Of a stretch of DNA of 64,000 bases, positions 47,473 to 56,953 are shown piece after piece. The stretch is from Desulfobaccales bacterium (lineage in GTDB: Bacteria; Desulfobacterota; Desulfobaccia; Desulfobaccales; 0-14-0-80-60-11). Position 1 is the first letter of the stretch. Each line of letters opens with the position of its first letter. The stretch spans positions 62,001 to 126,000 of the forward strand of contig JBAZPO010000014.1 in the NCBI GenBank assembly GCA_041648175.1, written 5' to 3'. The notes under the pieces were generated by a model. That model did not search any database, had not been told where the DNA came from, and saw nothing but the letters and a program-made list of their open reading frames with translations. The position numbers and the translations under genes are program-made.

Positions 47473-47979
47473 ATGAACATCTACGTCATATTCTTTTACA
47501 TCCTGGCCGTCATCATCGTGGCTTTCACCCTCCTGGCCATCACCCGGCGCAACGTCATGCACGCCATCGTTTACCTGGTAGGTTCCTTCATTGCCAACGC
47601 TCTGTTGTTCTATCTCCTGGGGGCGCCTTTTCTGGCGATCCTGGAAGTGGTCGTTTACGCCGGGGCCATCATGGTGCTGTTCCTCTTCATCGTCATGATG
47701 CTGGAAATCAAGCGAGACGAACGGACCCTATGGCCCTTTCTGCGACAATGGTTGCCGGCCCTGGCCCTGGCCGGGACCTCGTTTATCGTCATGTTCGTGC
47801 TCATTTTCCTGGAGTCGGGCAGCAACCTGTCCCTGACTCTGGTCATGGCATCGCCTCTGGCCTTTGGCCGTTTTCTCTTCCAGAAATATTGGCTGGGCGT
47901 GGAGATAGCTTCTTACCTTTTGTTCGTGGCCCTGGTAGGCGGCTTATACCTTGGCCGGGGCGAAAAAACCGGAGACTGA
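47473..47979 (+). CDS. nuoJ: NADH-quinone oxidoreductase subunit J
   Basis: NuoJ (168 residues, five membrane helices) belongs to the E-channel region of the complex I membrane arm. The conserved helix 3 contains LLGAPFLAILEVVVYAGAIM, with the glutamate and the pi-bulge tyrosine-glycine seen in the family. A coding gap of only three bases separates it from nuoK. Confidence 0.94.
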   Translation: MNIYVIFFYILAVIIVAFTLLAITRRNVMHAIVYLVGSFIANALLFYLLGAPFLAILEVVVYAGAIMVLFLFIVMMLEIKRDERTLWPFLRQWLPALALAGTSFIVMFVLIFLESGSNLSLTLVMASPLAFGRFLFQKYWLGVEIASYLLFVALVGGLYLGRGEKTGD

Positions 47980-47982
47980 TTT

Positions 47983-48294
47983 ATGGTCACCCTTGTGCCT
48001 TACAGTCACGTGCTCATCCTGGCGGCGATCCTCTTTGTGCTGGGGGCCGGCTGCGCCATTGCGCGCCGCACCCTTATCATGATCTTGATCGGCGTGGAAG
48101 TAATGCTCAGCGCCGCGGGCCTGGCCTTTATCGGGGCCGCCATGCGCTGGCAGCAGTTGGACGGCCAAGCCTTCGTCATCTTCATCATGGCCGTGGCGGC
48201 CTCCGAGGTGGCGGTGGGCCTGGCCCTGGTCGTCTATTCCCAGCGCCGCACCGGTTCGGTGAATGCGGATGACTATGATCTTATGAAGGGCTAA
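47983..48294 (+). CDS. nuoK: NADH-quinone oxidoreductase subunit K
   Basis: NuoK (103 residues, three membrane helices) carries the two buried glutamates of the proton path, seen in LIGVEVMLSAAGLAF and ASEVAVGLALVV. The size and motifs are typical. It is one base ahead of the GTG start of nuoL. Confidence 0.95.
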   Translation: MVTLVPYSHVLILAAILFVLGAGCAIARRTLIMILIGVEVMLSAAGLAFIGAAMRWQQLDGQAFVIFIMAVAASEVAVGLALVVYSQRRTGSVNADDYDLMKG

Positions 48295-48295
48295 C

Positions 48296-50266
48296 GTGAA
48301 AATCGTTCTCCTGCTCCTGCTGATCTTTCCCCTCACGGGCGGCATCCTCAATGCCGCTATCGGCCGGCTGTTACCCCGGCGCCTCTCCGAGGTGATCGCC
48401 TGCTTAGGCGTTCTGGGAGCCCTGGTCATGGCCGCTGTTGCCCTGGGCCTGGCCGGAAAAGGGACCTACGACCTCACCTTCTTCCCCTGGATTAGAGTAG
48501 GTGAATTTTCCGCCGCCATGAACGTCCATTACGATCCTCTGGCTGCGTCCATGGCCCTTATGGTCACCTTCGTCTCCAGCATCATCCACATCTATTCTGT
48601 GGTCTTCATGCGCAAAGACTCCGATTATGTCCGATATTTCACCTACCTGAATCTTTTTGTCTTTGCCATGCTGGTGATCACCGTGGCCGACAACCTGATC
48701 TTCGTTTATCTGGGCTGGGAAGGGGTGGGATTCTGCTCCTATGCCCTCATCGGCTTCTGGTATACCAATGAGGACTTCGCTAATGCCGGCCGCAAGGCCT
48801 TTATTGTAACGCGCATCGGCGATATCGCCTTCGGGGTGGCCCTGGGCCTGTTTTTCATACTATTTCAGAGTTTTTCCATCAACTACATTGATAGCCATGT
48901 CTCTTCTCTCAGCACTAACATGGCTACCGTTTTAGCCCTGCTGCTCCTGTGGACCGCGGCTGGCAAATCGGCCCAACTGCCTTTGACCGTCTGGTTGCCG
49001 GACGCCATGGCCGGGCCCACCCCGGTGTCGGCCCTGATTCACGCCGCCACCATGGTCACCGCCGGAGTTTATCTGCTCATACGGCTGTTTCCGGTGGTGC
49101 AGATGGCTCCCATCGCCTTATTAATCATTGCCGTTATAGGCTCCTTGACCACCCTTTATGGCGCCCTGGCAGCACTCGCTCAAACCGACGTCAAACGGAT
49201 ACTGGCTTATTCCACCATCAGCCAGGTGGGTTATATGATCCTGGCCGTGGGCGCCGCCGACATCGTGGGCGGCATGTTCCACCTCCTGTCCCACGCCTTC
49301 TTTAAGTCGCTGTTATTCATGTCGGCAGGCTGTGTCATCCAGGCAATGGATGAAGAGCACAGCATTTTCAAGATGGGCAACCTCCACCGCTTAATTCCCA
49401 TGGTCTCCTATGTATTTCTGGCTGGAGCCTTGTGCCTGAGCGCCTTTCCGCTCTTGGGAGGCTATTTCAGCAAAGATCGCATTCTGCTGGCCACCTTCAT
49501 TTATCCTGATTCTACGTATAAAGTCCTCTGGTTCATCGCCTTGTTTGCCGCCTTCTTAACACCGTTGTACACGTTTAGAGGTTACTTCATCATATTCTTG
49601 AAGCGTCCCGGCGGCCGCCAGGCCGGAGAAGTTGAGCCCCTGCCCAAAGCCATGGTCTGGGTTTTGTGGCCATTAGTCATCCTGGCTTTATTTGATGGTC
49701 TATTAAACCTCCCGGGTGGGATCGGCAAGAATTTTCTGGGCCATTATCTCGACACTGTCCCCGGGGCCCGGCCCGACTTGGGGGCTTCCGTGTCGCTGGA
49801 ATGGATCATGGGGATCATCAGCGCCTCCATAGTAGTGGTCTCCATGCTCCTGGCCTATTTCCGCTATGCCCATCGCCCGGTCAAAGAACCCGAGCACCGG
49901 GGTTTTCATGAGTTCTTGTTCTCCGGTCTCTATCTGGACCGGGCTTATCAGATCATTTTCGTCCGCCCTTATCAGAGCATGACCGAATTTATTAAGGTGC
50001 GAGTGGAAGATCGAGTCGTTGAGCCGCTTATCGACATCTCCGCCATGAGATCATTTCAGCATTTCTGGAATGTCGCCAAATATCTCTGGCTTGCCGTTGA
50101 CGAACGCAGTGTTGATCAAAGTTACGCCAAAAGCGCCAGGGGCTTCATCTCCTTCTCCCGCGTCCTGGGATACTGGACTACCGGCAGGCTTTCCACCTAC
50201 CTGACGATGTTACTGTTGGGACTGACCATATTCTTGGTGATTTTGGCTTATTGTTGGTTTTACTAA
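48296..50266 (+). CDS. nuoL: NADH-quinone oxidoreductase subunit L
   Basis: NuoL (656 residues) is the distal antiporter-like proton pump with a long lateral helix at its C-terminus. The conserved WEGVGFCSYALIGFWY and LLLWTAAGKSAQLPLTVWLP (with proton-channel lysine and proline) are present, as is the histidine-containing MAGPTPVSALIHAATMVTAG. The C-terminal 100 residues have the amphipathic-helix profile. It starts with GTG at 48296, one base after nuoK. Confidence 0.95.
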   Translation: MKIVLLLLLIFPLTGGILNAAIGRLLPRRLSEVIACLGVLGALVMAAVALGLAGKGTYDLTFFPWIRVGEFSAAMNVHYDPLAASMALMVTFVSSIIHIYSVVFMRKDSDYVRYFTYLNLFVFAMLVITVADNLIFVYLGWEGVGFCSYALIGFWYTNEDFANAGRKAFIVTRIGDIAFGVALGLFFILFQSFSINYIDSHVSSLSTNMATVLALLLLWTAAGKSAQLPLTVWLPDAMAGPTPVSALIHAATMVTAGVYLLIRLFPVVQMAPIALLIIAVIGSLTTLYGALAALAQTDVKRILAYSTISQVGYMILAVGAADIVGGMFHLLSHAFFKSLLFMSAGCVIQAMDEEHSIFKMGNLHRLIPMVSYVFLAGALCLSAFPLLGGYFSKDRILLATFIYPDSTYKVLWFIALFAAFLTPLYTFRGYFIIFLKRPGGRQAGEVEPLPKAMVWVLWPLVILALFDGLLNLPGGIGKNFLGHYLDTVPGARPDLGASVSLEWIMGIISASIVVVSMLLAYFRYAHRPVKEPEHRGFHEFLFSGLYLDRAYQIIFVRPYQSMTEFIKVRVEDRVVEPLIDISAMRSFQHFWNVAKYLWLAVDERSVDQSYAKSARGFISFSRVLGYWTTGRLSTYLTMLLLGLTIFLVILAYCWFY

Positions 50267-50278
50267 CGGAGGCGAGAC

Positions 50279-51787
50279 ATGCTGCTGCAATTTCCTCTGC
50301 TGACCATAATCATATTCCTTCCCTTGGTGGGAGGATTTTTGGCGCTGGCCACCGGCAACCGTTATCCCCTCCTGTGTCGTTGGATCAGCCTCATCACAAC
50401 AATTTTGGAATTCTTTCTGATAACCTCGATCCTCTTTCTGAATCTACAGCCTATTGCCGGCCCAAGCGGTGTCTGGCTGCTCGCGGAAGATTACCCCTGG
50501 ATTTCGAGTTTTGGGATACGCTACGGCCTGGGGTTGGATGGAGTGAGCCTGCTCCTCCTGCTTCTCACGGCCTTTATCAACATCCTCTGCGTCCTCATTT
50601 CCTGGAGCGCCATTACCACCAAGATCGGCTCCTTCCATTTCTTCCTGCTCTTCTTGGAGTCCAGCGTTATGGGCCTGTTCATGGCCACCGATCTCTTGCT
50701 CTTTTACCTGTTTTGGGAAATCCAGATCATTCCCATGTTTTTCCTGATCGGTATCTGGGGCCATGAAAACCGGGTATACGCCGCGCTCAAGTTTGTTTTA
50801 TTCACCTTGTGCGGCAGCTTGCTGATGCTCCTCGCCATGATCGCCCTTTATGTGATTCATGGGCAGCAAACCGGGGTTTATACCTTTGCCTATTACCAAT
50901 TGATGCACACGCAATTTAGCCCCACCACTGAATATCTTCTCTATGCCGCCTTTATGCTGGCTTTTGCCATCAAGATCCCCATCGTGCCTCTCCATACCTG
51001 GTTGCCTTCCGCCCATACCCAGGCCCCCACGGCCGGCAGTCTGGATCTGGCCGGCTTACTCCTTAAAACCGGCTTTTATGCATATTTCCGCTTTGCCATC
51101 CCTCTCTTTCCCCTGGCGGCGCAAGCCTCCACCCCGTTCCTGATTGCCTTGGGATTGGCCGGCATGTACTACACCTCCTGGATCGCTTTGGCCCAAAGCG
51201 ATATCAAAAGACTGGTTGCCTATTCCAGTATCGGCCACATGGGGCTGATGGTCGTGGGCGTCGCCGTCTGGAACACGCTGACCTTGAGCGGCTCCATCCT
51301 GCAAATGGTCAACCATGGCCTGACCACCTCGGCCTTATTCCTTATGGTGGGTATGATCGGTGAGCGCATCGACTCCCGGGAGTTTGGCGAATTGGGTGGC
51401 CTGTGGGGGAAGATGCCCGTGTTCAGCTTCTTTTTTCTGTTCTTTGCCCTGGCCTCCTTGGGTTTGCCGGGACTGAATAACTTCGTGGGCGAAATCTTGA
51501 TTCTGGTAGGTCTCTTCCAGGCCGGGCCGCTTTTGGGCATCCTGGGCTTCGGCGGATTGATTTTTACGGTGATTTATATCCTCAGAATGGTCAAAGACGC
51601 CCTGTTCGGTGAACCGAGAGCAGAGCACGTCTGGGTGGATGTCAACGCTCGGGAAATAATCATACTCGTGGCCATGGCCGCCCCTGTTCTCTTCATCGGC
51701 CTGTACCCCGGGCCGGTATTGAGGCTCTTGGACCACCCGGTAAAGCAACTGCTGGTCCAATTCACTGGCCTGGCCACGGGAGGATGA
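50279..51787 (+). CDS. nuoM: NADH-quinone oxidoreductase subunit M
   Basis: NuoM (502 residues) is the middle antiporter-like subunit. It has the conserved glutamate helix with LLFYLFWEIQIIPMFFLIGI, the IPIVPLHTWLPSAHTQAPTA stretch with channel lysine and histidine, and about 14 helices. GGAGGC precedes the ATG at 50279. It is followed by repeats and wrbA before nuoN. Confidence 0.95.
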   Translation: MLLQFPLLTIIIFLPLVGGFLALATGNRYPLLCRWISLITTILEFFLITSILFLNLQPIAGPSGVWLLAEDYPWISSFGIRYGLGLDGVSLLLLLLTAFINILCVLISWSAITTKIGSFHFFLLFLESSVMGLFMATDLLLFYLFWEIQIIPMFFLIGIWGHENRVYAALKFVLFTLCGSLLMLLAMIALYVIHGQQTGVYTFAYYQLMHTQFSPTTEYLLYAAFMLAFAIKIPIVPLHTWLPSAHTQAPTAGSLDLAGLLLKTGFYAYFRFAIPLFPLAAQASTPFLIALGLAGMYYTSWIALAQSDIKRLVAYSSIGHMGLMVVGVAVWNTLTLSGSILQMVNHGLTTSALFLMVGMIGERIDSREFGELGGLWGKMPVFSFFFLFFALASLGLPGLNNFVGEILILVGLFQAGPLLGILGFGGLIFTVIYILRMVKDALFGEPRAEHVWVDVNAREIIILVAMAAPVLFIGLYPGPVLRLLDHPVKQLLVQFTGLATGG

Positions 51788-51795
51788 GATTTTTT

Positions 51796-51911
51796 TGTAG
51801 GCGCGGACCTAGGTGTCCGCCCTATTTCGGGAGACCAACAACTCTCTCTACTCGTGCCCAAGCTGAGCTTGGGCTCCAAATTCATTCCCAAGTGCAACTT
51901 GGGAACGAGAA
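51796..51911 (+). repeat. repeat E unit followed by two repeat D hairpins, between nuoM and wrbA
   Basis: GTAGGCGCGGACCTAGGTGT (family E) is followed by GCCCAAGCTGAGCTTGGGC (51856-51874) and the arms TTCCCAAG/CTTGGGAA near 51886-51905, in the same two-hairpin order as at 62248-62302. Confidence 0.7.
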
Positions 51912-51920
51912 GGAAAAACC

Positions 51921-52535
51921 ATGAAAATCCTCATCGTCTATTACTCCATGTACGGCCACATCCTGAAAATGGTGCGGGCCGCAGCCGAAGGGGCGCAAGC
52001 AGTTGCCGGCGCCGAAGTCATCCTGCGCCGGGTTCCGGACCTGGAATACAATCTTCCCAAATTACAGGGTAGCACACATGCCCAGGATGTATTGACGCAG
52101 CAAAAGGATATTCCCTTGGCCACCATTGCTGATCTGAAAGACGCCGACGGCGTCATCTTCGGCACCCCAACCCGCTACGGCAACATGTGCGCCCAGATGA
52201 AACAGTACTTTGATCAGACCATCGAGCTGTGGCTTACCGGCGCCCTGGAGGGCAAGCCCGCGGGTATCGTGGTGTCCACGGCCAGCACCCATGGCGGCCA
52301 GGAGACTACCGCCTTGACCATGATGGCTCCCCTGCTCCACCTGGGCTTTATCATTGTGGGCGTGCCTTATTCCACCCCGGGTATGCTTCACACCGAGGGC
52401 CGGGGCGGCACGCCTTACGCCGCCAGCACCATAGCCGGCGGACGTAACGAACTCAATCCCGCTCCGGAGGACCTGGAGATCGCCAAAGCCCTGGGCCGCC
52501 GGGTAGCGGAAATTACCAAAAAGCTCAAAAGTTAG
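51921..52535 (+). CDS. wrbA: WrbA-type NAD(P)H:quinone oxidoreductase (flavodoxin fold)
   Basis: The 204-residue protein reduces quinones by two electrons with FMN, protecting against semiquinones. It has the N-terminal FMN phosphate loop YYSMYGHI, the GTPTRYGNMCAQMKQYFDQT block and GGQETTALTMMAPLLHLGFI, all hallmarks of WrbA. It lies between nuoM and nuoN, bounded by repeats on both sides. It may share the nuo transcript, which would fit a role in quinone-pool balance; that is inference. Confidence 0.93.
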   Translation: MKILIVYYSMYGHILKMVRAAAEGAQAVAGAEVILRRVPDLEYNLPKLQGSTHAQDVLTQQKDIPLATIADLKDADGVIFGTPTRYGNMCAQMKQYFDQTIELWLTGALEGKPAGIVVSTASTHGGQETTALTMMAPLLHLGFIIVGVPYSTPGMLHTEGRGGTPYAASTIAGGRNELNPAPEDLEIAKALGRRVAEITKKLKS

Positions 52536-52546
52536 AACTCACCCGG

Positions 52547-52660
52547 TAGCACAGGCTTTCCAGCCTGTGCAGCCTGCAGCGGGAAAGCATAGCGCATCCC
52601 GCCTTTGCCGCCTGGTTGGAGAGATAGAGGGTAAGAAAATCTTTTGGCAACGCTTATAAG
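52547..52660 (+). repeat. repeat B hairpin and partial MITE-like repeat A (copy 3), between wrbA and nuoN
   Basis: GCACAGGCTTTCC...GCCTGTGC (52549-52570) is followed by 52619-52660. That second part read on the minus strand, TTATAAGCGTTGCCAAAAG..., matches one end of repeat A at 1891-1987. The other end of the element is missing. Confidence 0.6.
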
Positions 52661-52674
52661 AGGACACTAAAAGT

Positions 52675-54138
52675 ATGGCAACCGACTGGATCGGCCTCCT
52701 CCCCATCCTGATTCTCGCGGGCGGCGGCACCCTCATCTTCCTGGTCGGCGCCTTTTGGCGAGGGCGGCCTGAAAGCTTCCTTTTTGCCTTGGCCCTGCTC
52801 ACCGCCCTGGCCGCGGGTGCGGTGGCGCTGTTTCTGCCTTCTCCCAACCCGACCTTCGAGGGTATGCTGGACTTGGGCGGCTACGCCCGCTTCTTTACCC
52901 TGCTTCTGATGTTTATCACCACGGTGACCCTGCTCTTCGTGCGGCAATACGCCCTCGCCCACGGCTTTTCCGGTGATGAATTATACGCCCTGCTGATTTT
53001 TTCCGTCCTGGGGATGGTGCTGGTGGCCATCGGTATCAATTGGGTCATCTTTTTCCTGGGGTTGGAACTCTTGTCTCTGTCCCTCTACGTCCTCATCGCC
53101 ATTAAAAAGGGCGAACCTTACGGCAATGAGGCGGCCTTGAAGTATTTCATCATGGGCGCAGTGGCCTCTGCCTTCCTGACCTTCGGCCTGGGATTGCTCT
53201 ATGCCATGACCGGCACCCTTCAGATCGCCGAATCCCTGGCCGCGGCCCAAACCTTCCCCGACCACCTGTCGGTCATTATCCTGGCCCTGGCCCTGGTCCT
53301 CACGGGTATCGGCTTCAAGGTCTCCCTGGTGCCCTTTCACCTCTGGACCCCTGACGTGTACCAGGGGTCTCCGGCCCCCATCACCGCGTTTTTATCCACC
53401 GGCTCTAAGGTGGCCCTGTTCGCGGCTCTATTGCGGTTTTGCCTGCTGGTGGCGCCCCCGGTCTGGGACTACGCCTGGCCGATGTTGTGGACCCTGGCGC
53501 TCCTCACCATGGCCGTGGGCAACCTCACCGCCCTCTATCAAACCAAGGTCAAGCGGCTCCTGGCCTACTCCTCCATCGCCCAGATGGGTTACCTGTTCAT
53601 GACGCTTTTAGCCGTCAGGGACGGCGGGGCGCCCGCGGTGATGTTCTACCTGGCGGTCTATGCCATCATGGACCTGGGAGCCTTCGGCATTATCGGGACG
53701 TTTTCCGAAGGCGACCCCGACCTGGAGGAGCTCACGGACTACCAGGGCCTGGGCTACACGCACCCCTGGCGGGCCGCCATCCTGGCCACCTGCCTCATCT
53801 CTCTGGCAGGTCTACCCCCCACCGCCGGGTTCATGGGAAAATTGGTGCTCTTCCGGGCGGTTCTCCAGGCCCACTTCACCATCCTGGCGGTGCTGGGCAT
53901 GCTCACCGTGGTTGTCTCCATCTACTACTATATTAATTTTATGATCCACCTCTATATGCATGAAAGAAGGGCATGCGACCCGGTCGCCCCCGCCTGCGCC
54001 CTGATCCCCCCCGCCGACCTGGCCATTGGCTTGGCCTGCGCCGTGATCCTGGTAGGGATCCTCTGGTTGGGCGTCATCCCCGATTCCTTACTTCAGGTGA
54101 TCTCAACCATCACCGCCGCTTTACCCAAACCGGTCTGA
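52675..54138 (+). CDS. nuoN: NADH-quinone oxidoreductase subunit N
   Basis: NuoN (487 residues) is the third antiporter-like subunit. It has LFLLGLE-type motifs as IFFLGLELLSLSLYVLIA, the GFKVSLVPFHLWTPDVYQGS stretch with channel lysine, and KRLLAYSSIAQMGYL. About 14 helices are expected. It ends the nuo operon; the gene lies 139 bases after wrbA and its stop is followed by a family-B hairpin. Confidence 0.95.
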   Translation: MATDWIGLLPILILAGGGTLIFLVGAFWRGRPESFLFALALLTALAAGAVALFLPSPNPTFEGMLDLGGYARFFTLLLMFITTVTLLFVRQYALAHGFSGDELYALLIFSVLGMVLVAIGINWVIFFLGLELLSLSLYVLIAIKKGEPYGNEAALKYFIMGAVASAFLTFGLGLLYAMTGTLQIAESLAAAQTFPDHLSVIILALALVLTGIGFKVSLVPFHLWTPDVYQGSPAPITAFLSTGSKVALFAALLRFCLLVAPPVWDYAWPMLWTLALLTMAVGNLTALYQTKVKRLLAYSSIAQMGYLFMTLLAVRDGGAPAVMFYLAVYAIMDLGAFGIIGTFSEGDPDLEELTDYQGLGYTHPWRAAILATCLISLAGLPPTAGFMGKLVLFRAVLQAHFTILAVLGMLTVVVSIYYYINFMIHLYMHERRACDPVAPACALIPPADLAIGLACAVILVGILWLGVIPDSLLQVISTITAALPKPV

Positions 54139-54144
54139 TATCCC

Positions 54145-54170
54145 GGTAGCACAGGCTTTCCAGCCTGTGC
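54145..54170 (+). repeat. repeat B hairpin after nuoN
   Basis: GCACAGGCTTTCC...GCCTGTGC (54149-54170) lies seven bases past the nuoN stop. It is a strong stem but is followed by only a few T residues, so it may act as a weak terminator or RNA-stabilising end. Confidence 0.6.
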
Positions 54171-54316
54171 CCTTCTTGTTCCTCCACTGTGCCTGGGGGT
54201 AAGTTCCCCACCATACCTTTATTTTTTTTCTGTAATACTGCCAAAGACGCAAACAGTGATTATCTTAAAACTTACAGATTCGGATCAAATCCTTATAAAC
54301 TCCGGAGGACAGGGCC

Positions 54317-55588
54317 ATGCCACCACCCCTGACCACCATTCAACAAGATATCCAGGTAAATTTCCGCTACGCCGTGCACTTCACCCGGGATCTTTTTGCC
54401 GCGGACAACGCCCTTTTTAAGGACATCGTGGCCCCGGACTCTGCCGGACCGCCCCGCAAACTCCTGGCGGTGGTGGATCGGAGCGTTCATCGGCGCCATC
54501 CCCAGCTTGTGTCCAAGATCGAAGCCTACTGCCGGCGCCATCCTGAGGCCGTCACCCTGGTGGGGGCGCCGCTTTTGTTCGAAGGCGGCGAGCATCTCAA
54601 GAATGACGCCCTCTTCGTCACTATCTTGCAGCAGGCTATCCATGCCGCCGGTCTCTGTCGCCACTCTTATGTGGTGGCCATCGGCGGGGGCGCTCTCATC
54701 GACCTGGCGGGCTTTGCCGCGGCTACGGCCCACCGGGGCATACGGCTGATTCGGGTTCCCACCACCGTCATGGCCCAGGCCGATGCTTCCATCGGCGTTA
54801 AAAACGGCATCAACGCCTTTGGCAAAAAGAATTTTATCGGCACCTTCGCCCCGCCGGCCGCGGTCTTGAATGATGCCGATTTTCTGCCCACTCTGACTCA
54901 GCGGGATTGGATCGGCGGCGTCGCCGAAGCTGTCAAGATAGCCCTGATCAAGGACTCGGACTTCTTCACCTTCATAGAGGAGCACGCCGAAACCCTGGCG
55001 CAACGGGACCTGGCCCTCATGCAGCAGGTGATCTACCGCTGCGCCCTACTCCACCTGGATCACATCGCCAACGGTGGCGACCCCTTTGAATTCGGCTCCT
55101 CCCGCCCCCTGGACTTCGGCCACTGGGCCGCCCACAAGCTGGAGCACTTAAGTGGCTTTGAGTTGGGGCACGGCCAGGCCGTAGCCCTCGGTATGGCACT
55201 GGATTCCACCTACGCTTATCTGACCGGACTCCTCCCCCAAAGCCAGTGGCAACGGATTCTCACCACCCTGAGAACCCTGGGCTTCGAGCTCTATGACCCC
55301 TGGATGGAGGCGCAGTACGGCCTTCTGGACGGCCTGGACGACTTCCGCGAGCACCTGGGCGGCCGCCTCACCATCATGCTTATTTGGGATATCGGCCAGG
55401 GGATCGAGGTACATGACATTGAGCCGGACGTGGTGCAGCAGAGCCTGACCATTCTGAAGAAGAGCGCCTCGGCCACTCCCGGGTACGCGGCCAGGATTGC
55501 GGTGCAAGGGGCGCCACGAACCGGTCGGCGCGCCCTCGCCCACACCAAACTCCGGCAGTTGCGTCTGCTGTCCTCCAGTAAGGGCTGA
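54317..55588 (+). CDS. 3-dehydroquinate synthase-family protein, EboD-like
   Basis: The 423-residue protein has the dehydroquinate synthase fold: NAD-binding GGGALIDLAGFAAAT, RVPTTVMAQADASIG, and metal ligands in GGVAEAVKIALI, HWAAHKLEHLSGFELGHGQA. It is about 60 residues longer than typical AroB and has its own N- and C-terminal extensions. The next gene is EboE-like, so this is probably EboD of the ebo system rather than the shikimate AroB. In other organisms ebo genes are linked to traffic of a precursor metabolite to the periplasm; the reaction of EboD is not known. I cannot exclude an AroB-like activity. Confidence 0.7.
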   Translation: MPPPLTTIQQDIQVNFRYAVHFTRDLFAADNALFKDIVAPDSAGPPRKLLAVVDRSVHRRHPQLVSKIEAYCRRHPEAVTLVGAPLLFEGGEHLKNDALFVTILQQAIHAAGLCRHSYVVAIGGGALIDLAGFAAATAHRGIRLIRVPTTVMAQADASIGVKNGINAFGKKNFIGTFAPPAAVLNDADFLPTLTQRDWIGGVAEAVKIALIKDSDFFTFIEEHAETLAQRDLALMQQVIYRCALLHLDHIANGGDPFEFGSSRPLDFGHWAAHKLEHLSGFELGHGQAVALGMALDSTYAYLTGLLPQSQWQRILTTLRTLGFELYDPWMEAQYGLLDGLDDFREHLGGRLTIMLIWDIGQGIEVHDIEPDVVQQSLTILKKSASATPGYAARIAVQGAPRTGRRALAHTKLRQLRLLSSSKG

Positions 55589-55611
55589 TCTTTGCCGCAG
55601 GACCCGGATTC

Positions 55612-55632
55612 CGGTAGCCGCAGGCTTCACGC
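55612..55632 (+). repeat. repeat C, partial copy
   Basis: CGGTAGCCGCAGGCTTCACGC lies 23 bases after the eboD-like stop. It is the fourth copy of this family in the window. Confidence 0.5.
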
Positions 55633-55738
55633 TTTAAAACTTCATCATCGGGAGTGGGCATACAATAGTCATGAATATGTGGCCTGCGCCTGCATTGACT
55701 AAACGCCAGTTGCCCTACTGACTACTAAGGAGCGCATC

Positions 55739-56953
55739 GTGCAAATCGGCCCGGAAGGTTTTTTCCACCTGACCTATTGTACTAAGGTCCATCCCGGCCA
55801 CGGCTGGGAGGACTTAATGACCAACCTGCACAGCTACGTCCCGGCCCTGAAGGCCAGGCTGGCGCCGCAGCATGCCTTCGGCCTGGGTCTGCGTCTCTCC
55901 TATGCTGAAAGCGTTGAACTCCTGAACGGCAATCGGCTGGCCGAATTCAAGGACTTCCTGGACCATCACAACCTGTACGTCTTCACCCTCAACGGCTTCC
56001 CCTACGGTGATTTGACCGGTCCTACCGTGAAATCCGGGATTTTCGCCCCCGACTGGCGCGAGGAGGCCCGGGTCCGCTACACCCTGGACTTAATCGAGAT
56101 TCTCCGGCGGCTGTTACCGGCCGGCGTGGAGGGCTCCATCTCCACCATTCCCCTGTCCTACAAAGCCTGGATAGCCCCAGCCGATATGGAGGCGTGGGCC
56201 CGGATGACATGTAACCTGGTGCGGGTAACCGCAAGACTGGCTCAGATTAAAGCGGAGGAGGGGAAGCTGATCCACCTGGACCTGGAGCCGGAGCCTGATG
56301 GTCTGCTGGAACAAAGCGCAGACGTGGCGGATTATTTCCGGGACTGGCTCCTGGTTGGAGGCGCCCACCTGCTGGCGGAGAAAATGCAGATCGATGTGCC
56401 CTCTGCCCGCCGGCTCCTGCTTTCGCACCTCCAGGTCTGCCTGGACACCTGTCATCTGGCCGTGGCCTACGAGGACCCTGTAACTGCTCTTGATAACCTG
56501 GCAGAGTATGGCATCGGCGTGGGTAAGGTCCAGGTCACCGCGGGCCTCAAAGTGGAACTGCCTCAAGAGAAAGGGCCGCGAGAAGCCCTGACCCGGCAAT
56601 TGGAGCCCTTTGCCTGCTCCCCTTACCTGCACCAGGTCATCGGCCGCGACAACGGTGGCCGTGGGATCCGGTTTCCCGACCTGGCTCCCGCTCTGCCGCA
56701 CCTGGCCCAGGATGACGGCTGCCACTGGCGCATCCACTACCACATGCCCCTCTATGTGGAACAGTATCAGCGCCTAAGCTCTACCTGCGACGAAACCCGG
56801 GCGGTCCTGAGCTTGCTCAAGGACCAGGGCTTTTCCCGCCACCTGGAGATCGAGACCTACACCTGGGAGTGGCTGCCCCCGGACCTCAAGGTGGACCTCC
56901 TGGACTCGCTTCACCGGGAATACCTCTGGGTGCTGGATGCGATGGCACCGTAG
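55739..56953 (+). CDS. eboE: EboE-like metabolite-traffic protein (xylose-isomerase-type TIM barrel)
   Basis: The 404-residue protein starts with FHLTYCTKVHPGHGWEDLM and continues GLRLSYAESVELL, YVFTLNGFPYGDL and HLDLEPEPDGLL, the pattern I associate with EboE. The barrel resembles sugar isomerases; a possible metal site is formed by the Glu, Asp and His residues in DLEPEPD, CLDTCHL and HYHMPLY. It starts with GTG at 55739, with AAGGAG eight bases upstream, and follows the EboD-like gene after 150 bases. eboA, B, C and F are not adjacent. The role in export of a precursor is known only from other bacteria. Confidence 0.75.
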   Translation: MQIGPEGFFHLTYCTKVHPGHGWEDLMTNLHSYVPALKARLAPQHAFGLGLRLSYAESVELLNGNRLAEFKDFLDHHNLYVFTLNGFPYGDLTGPTVKSGIFAPDWREEARVRYTLDLIEILRRLLPAGVEGSISTIPLSYKAWIAPADMEAWARMTCNLVRVTARLAQIKAEEGKLIHLDLEPEPDGLLEQSADVADYFRDWLLVGGAHLLAEKMQIDVPSARRLLLSHLQVCLDTCHLAVAYEDPVTALDNLAEYGIGVGKVQVTAGLKVELPQEKGPREALTRQLEPFACSPYLHQVIGRDNGGRGIRFPDLAPALPHLAQDDGCHWRIHYHMPLYVEQYQRLSSTCDETRAVLSLLKDQGFSRHLEIETYTWEWLPPDLKVDLLDSLHREYLWVLDAMAP

